A DNA stretch of 64,000 nucleotides from Impatiens glandulifera (GCF_907164915.1 NW_025919557.1:161018-225017); one strand, 5' to 3'. Shown: positions 11,616 to 24,208, numbered from the stretch's first letter. Translations and numbers: made by a program. The notes: a model not told the origin generated them from the sequence alone.

Positions 11616-12060
11616 CTCGTTATAGATCTCCAAGTATGAGACACGAAGAAGAAACTCACGATTTGGAGTCTAACACACAGATAATTTCATTTTAATTTTT
11701 TTCTTTTATCATGTGTAATTATTGTAGGATTCCACATTACAAATGAATTACCTCTTGAATGATACTAAAAGTATCTTTCATAGCTAATAGAATAATACCC
11801 AGAGACTTCTGATCCCCCTTTTCAATAGTAGCCAAAATGTCACTGAATTTACATTATAGTTAAGAACTTTTTAAGAAATACACTAACCACATCTGGTATT
11901 GGTCTAAATATAAAATTGAGAAACATCTTGCTATTGCAATTCTAATACAATTGTACAAACCCAAACACAAAGGTAATGATGAAAGGAAGAGATCGATCTT
12001 ACATGCATAATGTGTGTCTTTCCACTGCTTGTCACACCATATGCAAAAATGGTTCCTTCT
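11616..12060 (-). pseudogene. Captured kinesin (KIN-7-type) motor-domain exons
   Basis: Three exons lie in gene order on the minus strand. The first (about 12,060-12,003) encodes GTIFAYGVTSSGKTHTMH, the kinesin P-loop, ending at a GTAAG donor. The second (11,817-11,752) is 22 codons starting GDQKSLGII and ending FSIIQE before GTAATT. The third (11,669-11,616) is 18 codons reading TPNREFLLRVSYLEIYNE before GTAATC. Each is bounded by AG/GT and matches the KIN-7 motor domain order. Upstream and downstream exons are missing, so no motor can be made. It lies wholly inside the CACTA element, so it is a captured copy. Confidence 0.88.
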
Positions 12061-12164
12061 CTTAAGAGAAAACATAAAAAGATTTACAATTTACCTAGGT
12101 GAAAATCAAGAGTAGTTCAGGAGCAAGTGGATAATTATCATGTGAAGCAATTTGTTGAAGACAC

Positions 12165-13040
12165 AAGCTCTTGTATCCTCTAACAAGCTAATCTCTGACA
12201 TAGACGTGCTCTCTATTGATGTGGAATCATTAGCCCCCAATAAAAATTTCAAGGTCACTCAATAAGCCGCCTTTTTGTTGAGAAGGAATGTGGAATAACT
12301 TTTCTTGAATTGAACGACACAGATTCTCCAAATCCTCCAAGCTAGTATCAGTGGGTTTCAACTATAAAAAGGAAAATAATCATTTTTGTATAAAGTGGGT
12401 TTAACATATAGATAGAGGGGGATAAGAACATGTTTAGTAATATACTTGAAGCTCAAAATGATTCCCAAAACATGATATTAGATGTTGAGGACTTCTAATG
12501 CATCTTGGTCGGCCACCAACCTTCAGATGTATCAAAGCAAGGAATGTATGATGAAGTGTGCATTTTGCATGATGATAGAAAGTCACTAAACAATGAACAC
12601 CCAATAAATCCATCCATTAGATACCATTATTCCAATTCTGATGCATAGGGCTTATAAGAAAAAGAAAAAATGTGTCACATGGAGTGGCCTTATAATTTTG
12701 AGTAAGTATAAACGCAAAAACCAAATGTCTAGTATAGGATTACAAAACTATAGTTCAAAAAGAAGCCTACTATATGATCAATAAAACTACCAAGTTTATC
12801 CTCCTATACTGAAGGTCTGAATTGGTCTATTTGACAGCCAAAAACGAAGAAGTTTTTGTCTTAATATTAATAGAAGACAGTTAAATCACCTGTAGATGGC
12901 TCATCAAGAATAACTATAGGAGGAACTCCAATCATAACAATTGCAACAAATAATTTACATTTGTTTCCACCACTAAGGGAGAAAGAAGGCTTGTTGGCAT
13001 GCTTCAACAAATCAAACTCTATTAATTTCTCTATAACCAC
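12165..13040 (-). pseudogene. Captured ABCA1-type ABC transporter exons (second nucleotide-binding domain)
   Basis: Four minus-strand exons follow the gene order of plant ABCA1. Exon 13,040-12,890 has the LSGGN signature, the Walker B segment [12 protein letters not shown] and [16 protein letters not shown] before it. Exon 12,651-12,625 reads ALCIRIGIM. Exon 12,520-12,446 is 25 codons with VGGRPRCIRSPQHL. Exon 12,361 to about 12,165 starts LKPTDTSLEDLENLC, reaches LSDLEIFIGG and shifts frame by one at about 12,236 before EISLLEDTR. AG/GT borders are visible at most ends. Walker A and all membrane segments are absent. It is a non-functional fragment, transcribed at most as part of the transposon. 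Confidence 0.88.
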
Positions 13041-13994
13041 CTGCCACATATAACTATCATTATCATCCATCATGAAACTAATATAAATATTAATGATGGT
13101 TCATTAACAAAAATACTAGGTGATCTTTGTCTGCAGGACAACTTATCAATGAGACACACACTAATCTAGCATTTGTCCCAAGTTACCTAATTAATGTGAT
13201 TAATAATGAAACTTTGTTTCCTTTCTTGTTAGGTGCTAGAAAATGAAATAGCTTAACCCTTAACCAAAAGAAATTGAGTTAATAAGACTTTTCCCCTCTA
13301 CAAACATTACAGAATGTTATATTTTCTGGTTTGACCCTATACTATGTAACTTTACATGACACAATGTTACTTTATTTGGATTAAAGTAATAGTTATATTC
13401 TCTGTCACAGAAATACATAAGTTTGAAGATAATCAACTAATAAAGAAATTATAAAGTTTAAAACCAATTATTGCTATGCAATGGGGGTTTGCAGATAATC
13501 AACTGATAAAAAGGTTATATAAAATTTGAACTATTCAAACTAACATATTACAAATGTTACATAATCTCATTCAATAGTTTAATAGATGGTTCAAGCATTT
13601 CATCAAACACCTGGTAGGAAAGTTTTACCATGTGCTATCAGATAGTACTAAAACCTCAAGTAATCAATCAATCATTCTAAAATGGCTACTACAATATCAA
13701 ATCTAGTCAATGATGATTAAATGACTCAAGACCATTCCAAAAATACATCTTTAAGATAAAATCGTGAATTCATATAGAGAGAAAGAGATTAACTGACCTA
13801 TTGTGAAACAGAACATGTGAAGTATATACGTCAATAGCGTTCCTGTTATAGTCGGCGACAAGAGTTGTTATAGTCGGCGACTACGATGGATGAGAATAAG
13901 AGATAAAGACCAGCGGTAGTGCCTTCTAAAATCAGATGTTATCCTTAATTGAGATTTGAGAATGAAAGAGAAGCATAAATTCATTATAGTTCTT

Positions 13995-14325
13995 TAACTT
14001 TTAACATTAGTAACGGTTATTTTTAAAACCGTTACTGATACTATGTAGTAAAATAAAAGGTGAAGTCATATTAGTAACGATTTTAAGAATAATTGTTACT
14101 AATACCCTTATTTCGGAAAAAATAAATTAAAAACGTTATTATTTGTAACGGTTTTTTCATATACCCGTTACTGAACATTTTCATCAGTAACGGTGTTATA
14201 TAGCCATTACTGATATCTTCATAACAATAACGGTTTACTATAATCGTTACAGATAAAAATTATCAGTAAGGGCGTTATAGCGCCGTTACTAAACTTCGTT
14301 ACCAAAACTCCATTTTCTACTAGTG
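13995..14325. repeat. CACTA right subterminal repeat zone
   Basis: GTAACGGTTA, AACCGTTACTGATA and related inverted motifs recur to the right terminus, mirroring the left end. An imperfect two-copy repeat (TGTTATAGTCGGCGAC) also lies inward at about 13,846-13,880. Confidence 0.7.
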
Positions 14326-14328
14326 CTA
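14326..14328. repeat. CACTA target-site duplication, right (CTA)
   Basis: Direct repeat of the CTA at 10,270-10,272. Confidence 0.75.
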
Positions 14329-14329
14329 T

Positions 14330-15000
14330 AAAACAAAATTTTCAAGAATCATCTTTGTTAGGATCAGCACCAAAGAAAGATCCCTAAAACAATGCATGGA
14401 ATCACGTTGATAAAATGTTATAAACATCATCAACATGTCACACCAACCACGACACGCTACTAGTTATATCTTCATTATAAATTGGACTAGATAACCTAGT
14501 GTTAAATGTCATACTCGAATCAAGGTTTTGAAAACTAGTTTGTTGTATTCAAATTCGATTTGAGAGGGGAACTCTATAAGAACTAAAATTTACACTCCAA
14601 TATATAATATTAAAATACATATTTTGATTTATTTTAAATAAATAAAATTAAAATAATTAACCTCATGGCCAAAAACCAATTAAAACAATTAATTAGGCTA
14701 ATTATTGTGATAATTAAAGCCTAATTTATTAAGGGAAATGGTAAAAAATAATAAAAATAAAATTATTTAAAATAAATGTTGTACTCATTTATTTGAAAAT
14801 AATTTTTGAAAAATTAAGGGACAAAAATAAATAATTTAGAATGAATTGTTCTATCTATTTCATTCAAAACAATTATTTATTTAACCCTAAAAATATACAA
14901 AAAAAAGGAAAAATATTTACCATATTTATTTTAATATTTTGTGTATTTAAAAAGATCAAATATAAAAGAAAAAGGTTTTAAAATTAAATAAATCTATAAT
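14330..15000. other. AT-rich sequence, nothing recognised
   Basis: Continuation of the sequence into which the CACTA element inserted. No gene or repeat could be supported. Confidence 0.45.
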
Positions 15001-15019
15001 CGGGTGTAGCCGAAAACAA

Positions 15020-15700
15020 AAGAGAAGATTAAATTACATTCAACGTGTTATAGCATTATATGTAGCCCGTTTTAGCGGAAATAGCACGCTCCCGAGATGC
15101 AGCAAAACATGTAATAGAATGCCAAGGCTAACAGAATGCTAATAGAACGCAAACAGAACACTTAAACGCGCCATAAACGACATTGTTTTTTTTACTCCGT
15201 TCTTCTTCTTCATTGTGAAGCCGAGCAGATAAGATTGAATTTCTGTGGTTGATTTTGCCAAGTTGGAACTCAATCTTTAGTCCGCCATTTTGTCTCATTT
15301 AAATCCTGAAATGATCACCCAACGATGGTGATCATTTCGCCCTATCAAAATAGGGATGAATCATCCCTACTCCGGCGACTGAAGCCAAGAACATCCAAAA
15401 GCCATTAATAGATTTTTTCCGATTTAGGACACTTTGAGCCTCCATTAACTCAGGGACAGTATAAATACACTCATGAGTCATTGTGAATCTAAGAACCAAC
15501 TCATAACCTCAAAATCGAAGAAAAACAAAAATCCGCCATTAAAGCTTTAAGCTTTTGATTTTTCAATTTTTCTGTTTGAGGCATTAAAGTTTGAATCTGA
15601 ACATCCAGAAAGATTTCCTAAGGATCAAAGATTGTTCTCCAATCACCCTCTAATTCATATTTACAGTTTGAATTTGAAATTTTTATATTTCAAATTGCAT
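15020..15700 (+). promoter_or_regulatory. LTR-like promoter region with TATA box and hairpins
   Basis: This stretch is less AT-rich than its flanks and has a TATA box, TATAAATA, at 15,460-15,467. It is followed by a C/A-rich leader (AGAACCAACTCATAACCTC). Just upstream are a perfect 8-bp stem TGATCACC-caacgat-GGTGATCA near 15,312 and a CCCTAT...ATAGGG plus GGGATGA...TCATCCC pair. The arrangement suggests the U3/R part of an LTR, but no matching second LTR was found in the window. Confidence 0.4.
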
Positions 15701-16269
15701 AAGCTTGTATGCTTACTATTTATGATGTTTTATGGTTCAAAATTAATTCCCTAGATGATTTAGAAACTATCTAGTTATGATAGAATCGATCTAAATAAAA
15801 AAACTCAAATTTGAATTTAAAAAATCAAAAAAACGGGTTTGTTGTTCTTGGGTTAATTTTGTTGTATCACAACACAGAAAGCTTTACATTATGATTGTAA
15901 TGATGTTAGGCCACTGTTTGAATCATGTTTGTTCCATCAATTTTTTCATAATAAATTGAAATTTTTGAGTTCTTTAATTGGTCTAAACGAACTGACAATG
16001 TTCTTATTTTAGTACCAATAAAGTATATGTAGTATAAGGAAGCTATTTGATAACTGCTTATACTTCAAAACAACTTTAAGATCAAAAATCTAATTATTGA
16101 TCACAAACTGTTTTTAACAAATTAATTATCATCTAGATCGATTAATAGCTTGAGTGATAATCAACATGTTCCTATGAGCTTTGTGAAGCTACCCAATCTC
16201 TTAGATCAAAGAATCAGAGCTAAAAATGAATTTAAAAACATACATTTTTGTGTTCTTGAGAACAAAGGC

Positions 16270-16920
16270 TTGTTAGCCTAGGTCCGAGAGGTTCAACCAG
16301 GGATCCTCAATCCGGACCGAAACCTAAGACCGATGTTCTTGAGTTAGGACCGAGAGGTCTAACCGATGTTCTCGAATTAGGACCGAGAAATCCGACCGAT
16401 GTTCTTGAGCTAGAACCGAGAAATCCGGCTAGGGATTTTCACCTAGGACAAAGAGGTCCTATCGTGGGACCGAGAATCCCAAATCCTAAGACCGAGAGGT
16501 CCGACTGTGGGACCAAGAATCCCAAACCCTAGGACCGAGAGGTCCGACTGTGGGACCAAGAATCCTAAACCCTAGGACCGAGATATTCGACATTGGGAGT
16601 GAGAATCCAATGCTTAGGACAAAGAGCTCCCAAACTTAGGACCGAAGGACTTAGCCTAGAGATAGCCTAGGACCGATAGGTTTATACATCTCAACCGAGA
16701 AACTTATCTCTAGGCAAACCTAGGGTCGATGGGTTTATACACCTAGACTGGTAAGATCAATACAGGTTCAAGAGTCCATAGCACATCAACCAAGGGACTT
16801 TACTCCTTACACCGAAGATCCCGAGCCTCAACCGAGGGGCTCCTCGACCTTAACCGAAGGTTTATTGACCTCGACCATTAAAAATGAACCCCTAGCTTAG
16901 GACTCCGGTCCTAAGGCATG
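16270..16920. repeat. GGACC-GAGA-GGTCC hairpin array, copy 1
   Basis: Repeated motifs fold on themselves: GGACC-gaga-GGTCC, TGGGA-n-TCCCA, CATTGG-n-CCAATG (about 16,573), TAGGAC-aaagag-GTCCTA, and a perfect 8-bp stem CTTAGGAC-tccg-GTCCTAAG near 16,894. The sequence is unrelated to the 7.3-10.3 kb array but the architecture is the same. A diverged second copy lies at 51,600-52,150. Confidence 0.8.
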
Positions 16921-17160
16921 TTTTGTTCCATTTTTCAATATACAAAATTATTTTTATAAATTTGGCACTCCAAATCATTTGGCACTCTAAAATATTTTTT
17001 TGGATATTTTCATAAAATAAATTAGACAAAGGCTTGTTTTGTGTTTATTTCTCAACCTTGATGCCTTTAAAATGACTAGTATTTTTCAGGTATATCCTCT
17101 TTAGTTATCATCCGCAATAAGTACCCGCATTTAAATATTGGTGTTTTAATATTTTAAATA
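16920..17160. repeat. Tail of the hairpin-array element, shared with 52,130-52,395
   Basis: After the terminal hairpin both copies continue with similar sequence: TTTTGTTCC/TTGTTTGATTC, ATACAAAATTATTTTT, GTTTATTTCT...AACC, a CAGGTA motif and a closing AACCCA. The two loci are therefore copies of one longer element, not chance simple repeats. This locus ends just before a SINE-like sequence. Confidence 0.65.
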
Positions 17161-17169
17161 ACGATAACC

Positions 17170-17316
17170 CACCAAGGTAGCCTAGTGGTAAGTGTTGGCT
17201 TAAGATACTAAAAGAACATGAGTTCGATTCCATCAGGAAGCGTGTTGAGTTTAAGTTGGGGGCGATGCCTGTAAGGTATCATGCCAATTCTCCTACATAA
17301 ATAAAAATAAAATAAA
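17170..17316 (+). mobile_element. tRNA-derived SINE
   Basis: An A box TAGCCTAGTGGT (17,178-17,189) and a B box AGTTCGATTCC (17,221-17,231) sit 43 bases apart, as in a tRNA-type RNA polymerase III promoter. A non-tRNA body follows, ending in an A-rich tail (ATAAATAAAAATAAAATAAA). This is the layout of a plant SINE. The sequence does not fold as an intact tRNA. Target duplications were not resolved. Confidence 0.65.
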
Positions 17317-17319
17317 TTT

Positions 17320-17944
17320 TAGATATCGATAAAACCTAGAAGCATGACTTTCACCGAAAGAATAATTGGTTAAATCTCAAACGTTATACAACCAATTTTC
17401 AAATGTTAACTTTATAAGTAGAGGCGTTTTTAAAACGGGTACAAAGGATGAAGTGCGAAATCCTTTCACCAGTATCACCGAACTACGAACTAGCCTTTCA
17501 CCAGTAAAAACTTTAGTCAATACGTTTGTCAACTTTTATTGATTTTTAAAAATCAATTGGTGAATTTATTTTAAAATAAATTTTCTTTTAAATTAATTAT
17601 GTTTAATTAATTTAAACTAAATGATTTTCTAAAAAATTAAACTGTGATTTGATTACCTTAATCCTTGGATTATTTAAAATTTAACTACGATATTAATTAA
17701 TTTTAAATAATTTTAAAAATTGTCAGGAATTAGTTACATCTTTTACAATAATATTTTAATTTAAAAGAAAATTTTTAACACGTAAATCGATATTGAATTT
17801 CTCGAATCACAAGATTTTCACAAGAACCTACACAAGAGGTTTTTCCGGGGATACACACCAAAATTAATTTAAAATTATGATTGCGGGGTGTTATGTTAAT
17901 TCTATTTAAATCAAACAAAATATATATTGAACATTTTAAAAAAT

Positions 17945-17976
<32 letters not shown>

Positions 17977-19845
17977 ATAGTTAGTCTTCTATCTTATTAT
18001 TTATTATACTAATATATTTTATTTATATAATAATTTGATATATAATTATAAATTTAATAATAAATATTAATAATAAATTTGTAAACATTTATATATAAAT
18101 GTTTATATATAAATACTGCAATTATATGTTTTGAGCACTAAGTTTGATTTATATAAAATGTTGCTAATAGTAAGGTTTATTTTTAGCCATAATTGCGGTT
18201 TTATATAATGTCATAAAATTGACGGTTATCTGTTATTAATAAATTTTTAATTACGAATTTATATATCACGGTATAATTGAATAGATTAATTGCGATTTTT
18301 ATAAATCATCATTAATGGTGAGCTTTTTTATTCCAATTTTAAATATTGTCGTTAAATTTTAAAAATAATAACATTTTTTTATTGATGAAAGAAAAAACAT
18401 TAATAAAACCAAATATGATTAGTCTCTTTCATCCATCTTATAATTCTCCAATATAATAATTGTAATTTGATTTCAGTTTTTTCAGTTTTTTTTACTATTC
18501 CATTTATGATGAACTTAATTTACTAAATATTTTTTAAGTCTTCCATTAATATTCAAATATTAAAGACATATGAATTTAATTATAATCAAAACAAAACTCA
18601 TTAAAATAAATTAAATATAATTTTTCAAAACATCTCACAAGATCTTCTTAGTTGAATAGTAATATTTGGCATCCAATTCACCTTCGTGTCTTGAGAGTTT
18701 GTACATAATCATTCATTGAAATTAATTATTATTAGTGCAATTTAAAATATCATCTAAAAAATAAAAGAAGGATTATAGAATCAACTATTTCACCAGATTC
18801 AATCTTTTGATTTAACCCAATAACTTCTATTGTAAAAAAATTGTCAAAATTTTGTAATGGTTTAAATGAAAGTAAAAAGAACCGAGAACAATATTTTGTG
18901 ATCCAATACAAACCCTCACCTCCTAAGAGCCAATCTTAAACAACATCATTGAAAAGAGTTGAAAGTCTACCAACCATAAATAAAGGTTTGACATTAGTTT
19001 TAGTAATTTTATAATTTTCTTGAGTTGATTCAGGCATTTTAAACATTTCCAAGAAATTCAGTTCATTGATTGAAACTCAATTTCATGTTATGTCCAGAGC
19101 CCTCCAAAAAGTTATATGTATATATTTAATACTAAAATAAAAAAGTGAAAAAATAATATTTATATATATTTATATATAATTGCATACCACATTTGTTTGA
19201 AGACTCTATTCCATCTGAGATAGGACCCTCTGTTAAGCAACCAGGTTTGTCTGCTACCAAATAGATCTCTCTTTTGTTTATCTCTTTACATGTGGTTAAA
19301 ACCTATATTCGTTGTTATATTTATAGGAAAACTCATGGGTTGGAGAAGTAATGTGAAAAAGAAGGATAGATAGTTATGATCTTTTTCATCTTTTATTCAC
19401 ATCAGAATTTTGTTTGGTGATCTGATTATATCTTCAGAAGGAAGGAAAAAATCTTGTTCAAAACCTTTAATGGTTCTATAATTAGATTTATATAAAACTA
19501 TAATTTTCAAATTTATATTGGACTATAATTTTCAGTTTGATATATATATTACAAGTTAGTTAATCATTTAGTGAAGGTGAGATTGTTTAACACTTTAACT
19601 AGTTTATTTCCACCATTGTAATTAGTTTATGAATAATGCAGATGGCAAACAAATCAATCATATGTGCTAGTTTAACAATTCAGTCTTGATTCAGAAGAAG
19701 GCAACAAAGATATCTTCTGACATGAAGGGAACAACTATCTTTCTTCTTGGTAATTTTGATGGCTTCATCAATAATAGTAATTATTGGTAATCTTATCTCG
19801 TAATAATTACACGTAAATATTATTGTAAACAATGACAATAGAAAA
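17320..19845. other. AT-rich intergenic region with possible exon relics
   Basis: Mostly AT-rich with a TA microsatellite at 17,943-17,966. On the minus strand between about 18,640 and 19,280, several short frames look exon-like (for example LVADKPGCLTEGPISDG before GTATGC at about 19,230, and FMVGRLSTLFNDVV near 18,960). No family is recognised and they are not continuous, so no gene is called. Confidence 0.35.
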
Positions 19846-19849
19846 AAAA

Positions 19850-20386
19850 ATAAAACAGATTATGTAATAAAATGAAGAAAAATCTTCTTGTTTGCTCTGA
19901 GTCATGTGAAATCACAGTTCCCTTACAATAGTTTTACCGTCTTCGTATGTTCTGAAGAGTTTCGTCAGTGGTTACTTCACAGGGTACAACGGAACCTACA
20001 ATTTGTTTAGCACAAAAAACCACTATAACAGCGAACTAGAAAAATTATTTGAATCACAATCACCGAGTTTCAAGAGAACTAGTCGAGTCAAGAATTTGAA
20101 GATCGCTCACAAAGAACACTCACAAAGAATATAAAAGACTTTTGAAATTCTAGAATGTGAAATGATAAAATGATGTATTTAGAGGAATACAAAGTGAAGA
20201 AATATTTATAGTTGAAGTTAGACTCTAAAACTATTAATCAATTCTTTGATTCAAATATTTATAGTTGAATTAGGTGAGAATTTTATTTGGATTAAATTTA
20301 ACAATTAATTTACATTTGAATTTTTTTGTGAATTTCATCACAAATATGATTTCCATTGAATTAATAGAATTAGTTTAATTCCAACA
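19850..20386 (-). mobile_element. Copia 3' LTR, minus-strand element
   Basis: Read on the minus strand it starts TGTTGGAATTAAACTAATTC at 20,386, just after a purine-rich ATAGGGACT. Further on it contains GTTGTACCCTGTGAAG and a degraded form of the GCGATAAACTC region shared with the LTRs at 5.5, 54.3 and 59.1 kb. The far end near 19,850 is not sharply defined. Confidence 0.6.
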
Positions 20387-20929
20387 AGTCCCTATATTAA
20401 TGAAAATTGAAAGATTAACCGGTGAAAGATTCAATAGTTGAATCCTACATAAATTAGGCAAGTGTAACCTTTTGAATCTTTCTTATGAAGGTATATAACT
20501 TTACTAGTCGATTAGTAGACTCGATGTCCTTGAACTATTCTGCCTTTTGTGTAAACAATTACACACTTTCACATATAATTATTTTTGATACATGTCATTT
20601 CTCATGATTGTGTTCGTTTTGGCCGTGAACACTCGCTTGGTTCTGTGAGAGAGTCTAGAATTGATCCGTACAATACATTCAAAAGGGCCCCACTTCTCTA
20701 TCAAATAGGTGATCTCTTTGTTCACAAAGAATCATTAAAAGTCTGTGTGCTTATCCTTTTCCGAAATGTTATTTTATCGTAGGGATTTTTCACCAATAGC
20801 AATCTACCAAGTTTAGTATATTTAAGTTGTCCCATTGAACCAAATTCTTGGGATCTCCAGTCATCATAGGTTGGGTTTCCCTTAATACTAAATTATTTTA
20901 GGTTTAAGTCACATTCCTTATGAGGACTT

Positions 20930-23228
20930 TAATACCAACTCTCTGTTTAACCCTTTGGTTGGAAGATCCGTGATATTATCTTTAGATTTAACATAATTAA
21001 TTGAGATAATTCCAGTAGACAGTAATTGTCTAATGGTATTATGTATATGACGTATATGTTATATTTATCATTATACATATAACTCTTAACTCGTCCGATC
21101 GCAGATTGACTAGCACAATGAATAAAAAATGTTGGTATATTCTTAGACATAATTTGAATATCTTCTAAGAATAAATATAGACATTCAGATTTTCAACACA
21201 CTTGTCAAGAGCTATAAATTCAAATTTCATCGTGAATCTAGCAATAACAGTTTTTAGAATATTTCTAAGATATAGTTGCACCTCCAAGTGTAAATACATA
21301 TTCAATTATTGACTTAGAATCTTTTATATCTGAAATCCAATTAGCATTATTGTAGCCTTCGATAATAGAATGATGGCTCGTGTAGTGCAGACCATAATCA
21401 CGAGTATTTCTCAAATACCTAAATAATCGTACAATGTCTTTCTAATGTTTATTACCCGGATTACTCGTGTATCTACTGAGTTTGCTTAGTATATAGTCTA
21501 TGTCTGGTCTTGTACAACTCATTAAGTACATTAGACTCTCAATTATTCGAGAATAATTTAATTGTGAAACACTCTCTCCATAATTTTTAGATAGATGTTG
21601 ACTCGTATCTATCACAGTTTTAGTCAATGCAGAATCATCCTTGTTAATTTTTTTAAGAATCTTATCCACATAATGCGATTGACTTTGAACTATCCCTTTT
21701 GATGTTTTAATCACTTTGATTCTAAGAATCACATAATTCAATTTCATATCTTTCATGTCAAATTTTAAATTTAACATATCTTTAGTGGATTTAACCATTT
21801 TATCATTATTTCTAATGATAAGTATGTCATCTACATAAAGACATAAAATGTTGTAACCATTTTTGTGTCTTTAATATAAATACATTTGTTATATTCATTG
21901 ATCTTGAATCCACTTGAGATCATAACATGGTTAAATTTCTCATGTCATTGTATTGGAGCTTATTTTAAGTCATACAAATACTTAATCAGTTTACAAACTT
22001 TATTTTCTTGCCCTTGAGTAGAAAACCCTTCAGGTGATCTATATAAATTTCTTCTTCCAAATCTCCATTTAAAACAATAGTTTTTACGTCCATTTGATGA
22101 ACTTCTAGATTGCGCAAAGAGGAAATCACAAAATTCAATCGAATATATATTATTCTCGTAACCGGATAATATGTATCAAAATAATCAAGATCTTCTCGTT
22201 GGCGATATCCTCTTACCACTAATCTTGCCTTATATTTTTCAATTAATCCATCACCTTTCATTTTCCTTTTGAAATCTCATCGACAAATTAGTATTTTAAT
22301 TCCTGGAGGTAGATCCACCAATTCCCACATATAGTTTTGCAAGATAGATTATATCTCACTATTAATTGCCTCTTTCCATTGATGCACTTTAGACGAAGTA
22401 ATTGCCTTATTATACGTTTGAGGTTTACTTTCCATCATGAAAGTAATAAATTTGGACCAAATGATTTTTCTATTCTAGCTCGTTTACTTCGTCGAAGTTC
22501 AACCTCAACTTCATTTTCTTTTTCTTGATCATCTAGTTCAAGAAATCTTTTTGGAGAACTTTGTTCTTCATTAGACTTATATGGAAATACATGTTCAAAG
22601 AATGATGCATTTCTTGATTCCATTATCGTATTCTTATGAATATCCGTAATGTACGGTTTAAATACAAGAAAACGATAAGAACTATTGTTTTGTGCATATC
22701 CAATAAATATACTATCAATAGTTTTTTGTCCAACTTTTGCCTTTGTAGTTAATGGTACAACTACCTTATCTAGACTATGATAGACCAAAACTTAATAGAA
22801 GTGAGTTCATCAATTCTTTGAATGTTTAATTTTCCACTCAGCCGTATCATTTTGTTGAGGAGAATAAGGTGTTGTTGTCTCATATATTATACCATGTTGA
22901 GAACATAGTTCGGCAAAAGGTGATTCATATTCACCTCATTTATCACTTCTTAACACCTTGGTCATTTTACCGAGTTGGTTTTCAACCTCATTTTTATAAA
23001 GAATTAATTTCTCTATACCTTCATCTTTACTTGTATGAATATACACATAACAATATTTTGTGTTATCATCAATAAAAGTAATAAAGTATTTGCATCAAAC
23101 ATGTGTTGGTGTTCCTTTTAAATCACATACGTCTGTATGAATGAAATTAAGTGGTCTATTATTTCTTTCAACATTTCGAAAGGATGATCTCGTCAATTTC
23201 GCTTCAACACAAATTTCACACTTGCACA
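20930..23228 (-). pseudogene. Copia pol pseudogene (integrase, RT, RNase H)
   Basis: On the minus strand the domains run in Copia order but in several frames. Integrase zinc finger and core start at about 23,225 ([14 protein letters not shown], then [15 protein letters not shown]). The integrase end and linker (22,788-22,435) contain IFIGYAQNNSSYRFLVFKP and the RRSKRAR boundary. Reverse transcriptase has KARLVVRGYRQ and HQMDVKTIVLNGDLEEEIYI (22,261-21,986) and YVDD at about 21,830. A connection segment with YLMSCTRPDIDYILSKLSRY follows (21,798-21,442). RNase H ends with KNIPTFFIHCASQSAIGR at about 21,140. Stops and frameshifts break it throughout, and gag and protease are missing. Confidence 0.85.
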
Positions 23229-23298
23229 ATTAATTCACATTTGAATTTTATGTGAATTTCATTTTCCTAAATATCATTTCCATTTAATTAAATTAACA
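23229..23298 (-). mobile_element. 5' LTR remnant joined directly to integrase
   Basis: On the minus strand about 70 bp match the first part of the 20.3-kb LTR (TGTTAATTTAATTAAATGG, then AATTCACATAAAATTC). The sequence then jumps straight into the integrase zinc finger. The rest of the 5' LTR, gag and protease have been deleted. Confidence 0.6.
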
Positions 23299-23299
23299 G

Positions 23300-24205
23300 T
23301 AATATTTTCATGATTTTCATGAGGAAGTATAACGGTTCTTTGAGCTGATAAGGATTCAATTGGTTCATCAAAAAAATTCTAGAGGATGGACTGCGATATT
23401 ATTATTTTTACAGGAATGTGTTTAGTTAAATTTAATGTAAAATTAAGAGTTGTACGTTCTGAATTCACTTGATTATTGTTCTATCTCGATGAATCCATGT
23501 ATATTGATAGTTTATTGGAGCAAGCAATTTGTGGTGAATCTTCTAAGAAGGATTTAGCGAATCAGGGGTATTTTCTGTATTTATTTCAACTGTCAAGTTA
23601 TTTGTAAACTAAATGGTCCTAGAGATTATTCTAGCCCATTTTCCATGAGAGAAAGACATTTATGGTTTCTCCCAGAATTAGCGAGTAAGTTTGGTCTATA
23701 TAGTTCTGTTTTCTTATCTACATTTCAAAATATAATTATTAAAATTTATTCTATACAATTATTTAATACTATCAAACTATTTTATTAAAATGTAATTCAT
23801 TGATTAGAAACTATCAAACATGTTTTTTTCATATAATGGAAACTTAGATGACTATCTCTTAATTTATATATCCCTTTGTTAAGGTTTAGAAAATATGTAC
23901 AACTTCACTCAGAAATATTTGAAGTTTGAAGCAAATTTCTTTTTCACCTGAAGATATGTTTAATATGTATTCTTAGAGAAAATGTAGGGGCGAAGGATGT
24001 ATTAGAAGAAACCATCTTAATCTTTATATTTTTTGTTTTAGCCATTACACTTGGTTGATTTTTATTGTTAGTTTGTTTGAGCAGAATGTTCAAAATCATT
24101 TGGTTCAGGTTAGTTATTTTATTTGTATGATTGAATAGTTTAATTACATCTTAAATAGTTTTAGTTAGTGTCCTTTATATATAAATATATATCCTCAACA
24201 TTTTT
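23300..24205. other. Intergenic, nothing recognised
   Basis: No gene, terminal repeat or RNA could be supported. Confidence 0.4.
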
Positions 24206-24208
24206 CTT

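Larger units (their letters stand above)
10273..14325. mobile_element. Complete non-autonomous CACTA (En/Spm) element carrying gene fragments
   Basis: The element begins CACTAGTAGAAAA and ends with the inverse TTTTCTACTAGTG, and is flanked by a CTA duplication. Both ends hold subterminal repeats built on AACCGTTACTGAT and its complement. No transposase domain is visible in the 4,053 bp. The interior instead contains minus-strand exons resembling a plant ABCA1-type transporter and a KIN-7-type kinesin, with introns retained. This marks a gene-capturing (Pack-type) CACTA copied from genomic DNA. Mobilisation would need a transposase supplied in trans. Confidence 0.88.

Noticed and set aside
17820..17895. 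Minus-strand gypsy LTR edge (AACACCCCGC)
   Set aside because: One suggestive motif only; no partner LTR, primer site or gypsy domains nearby.
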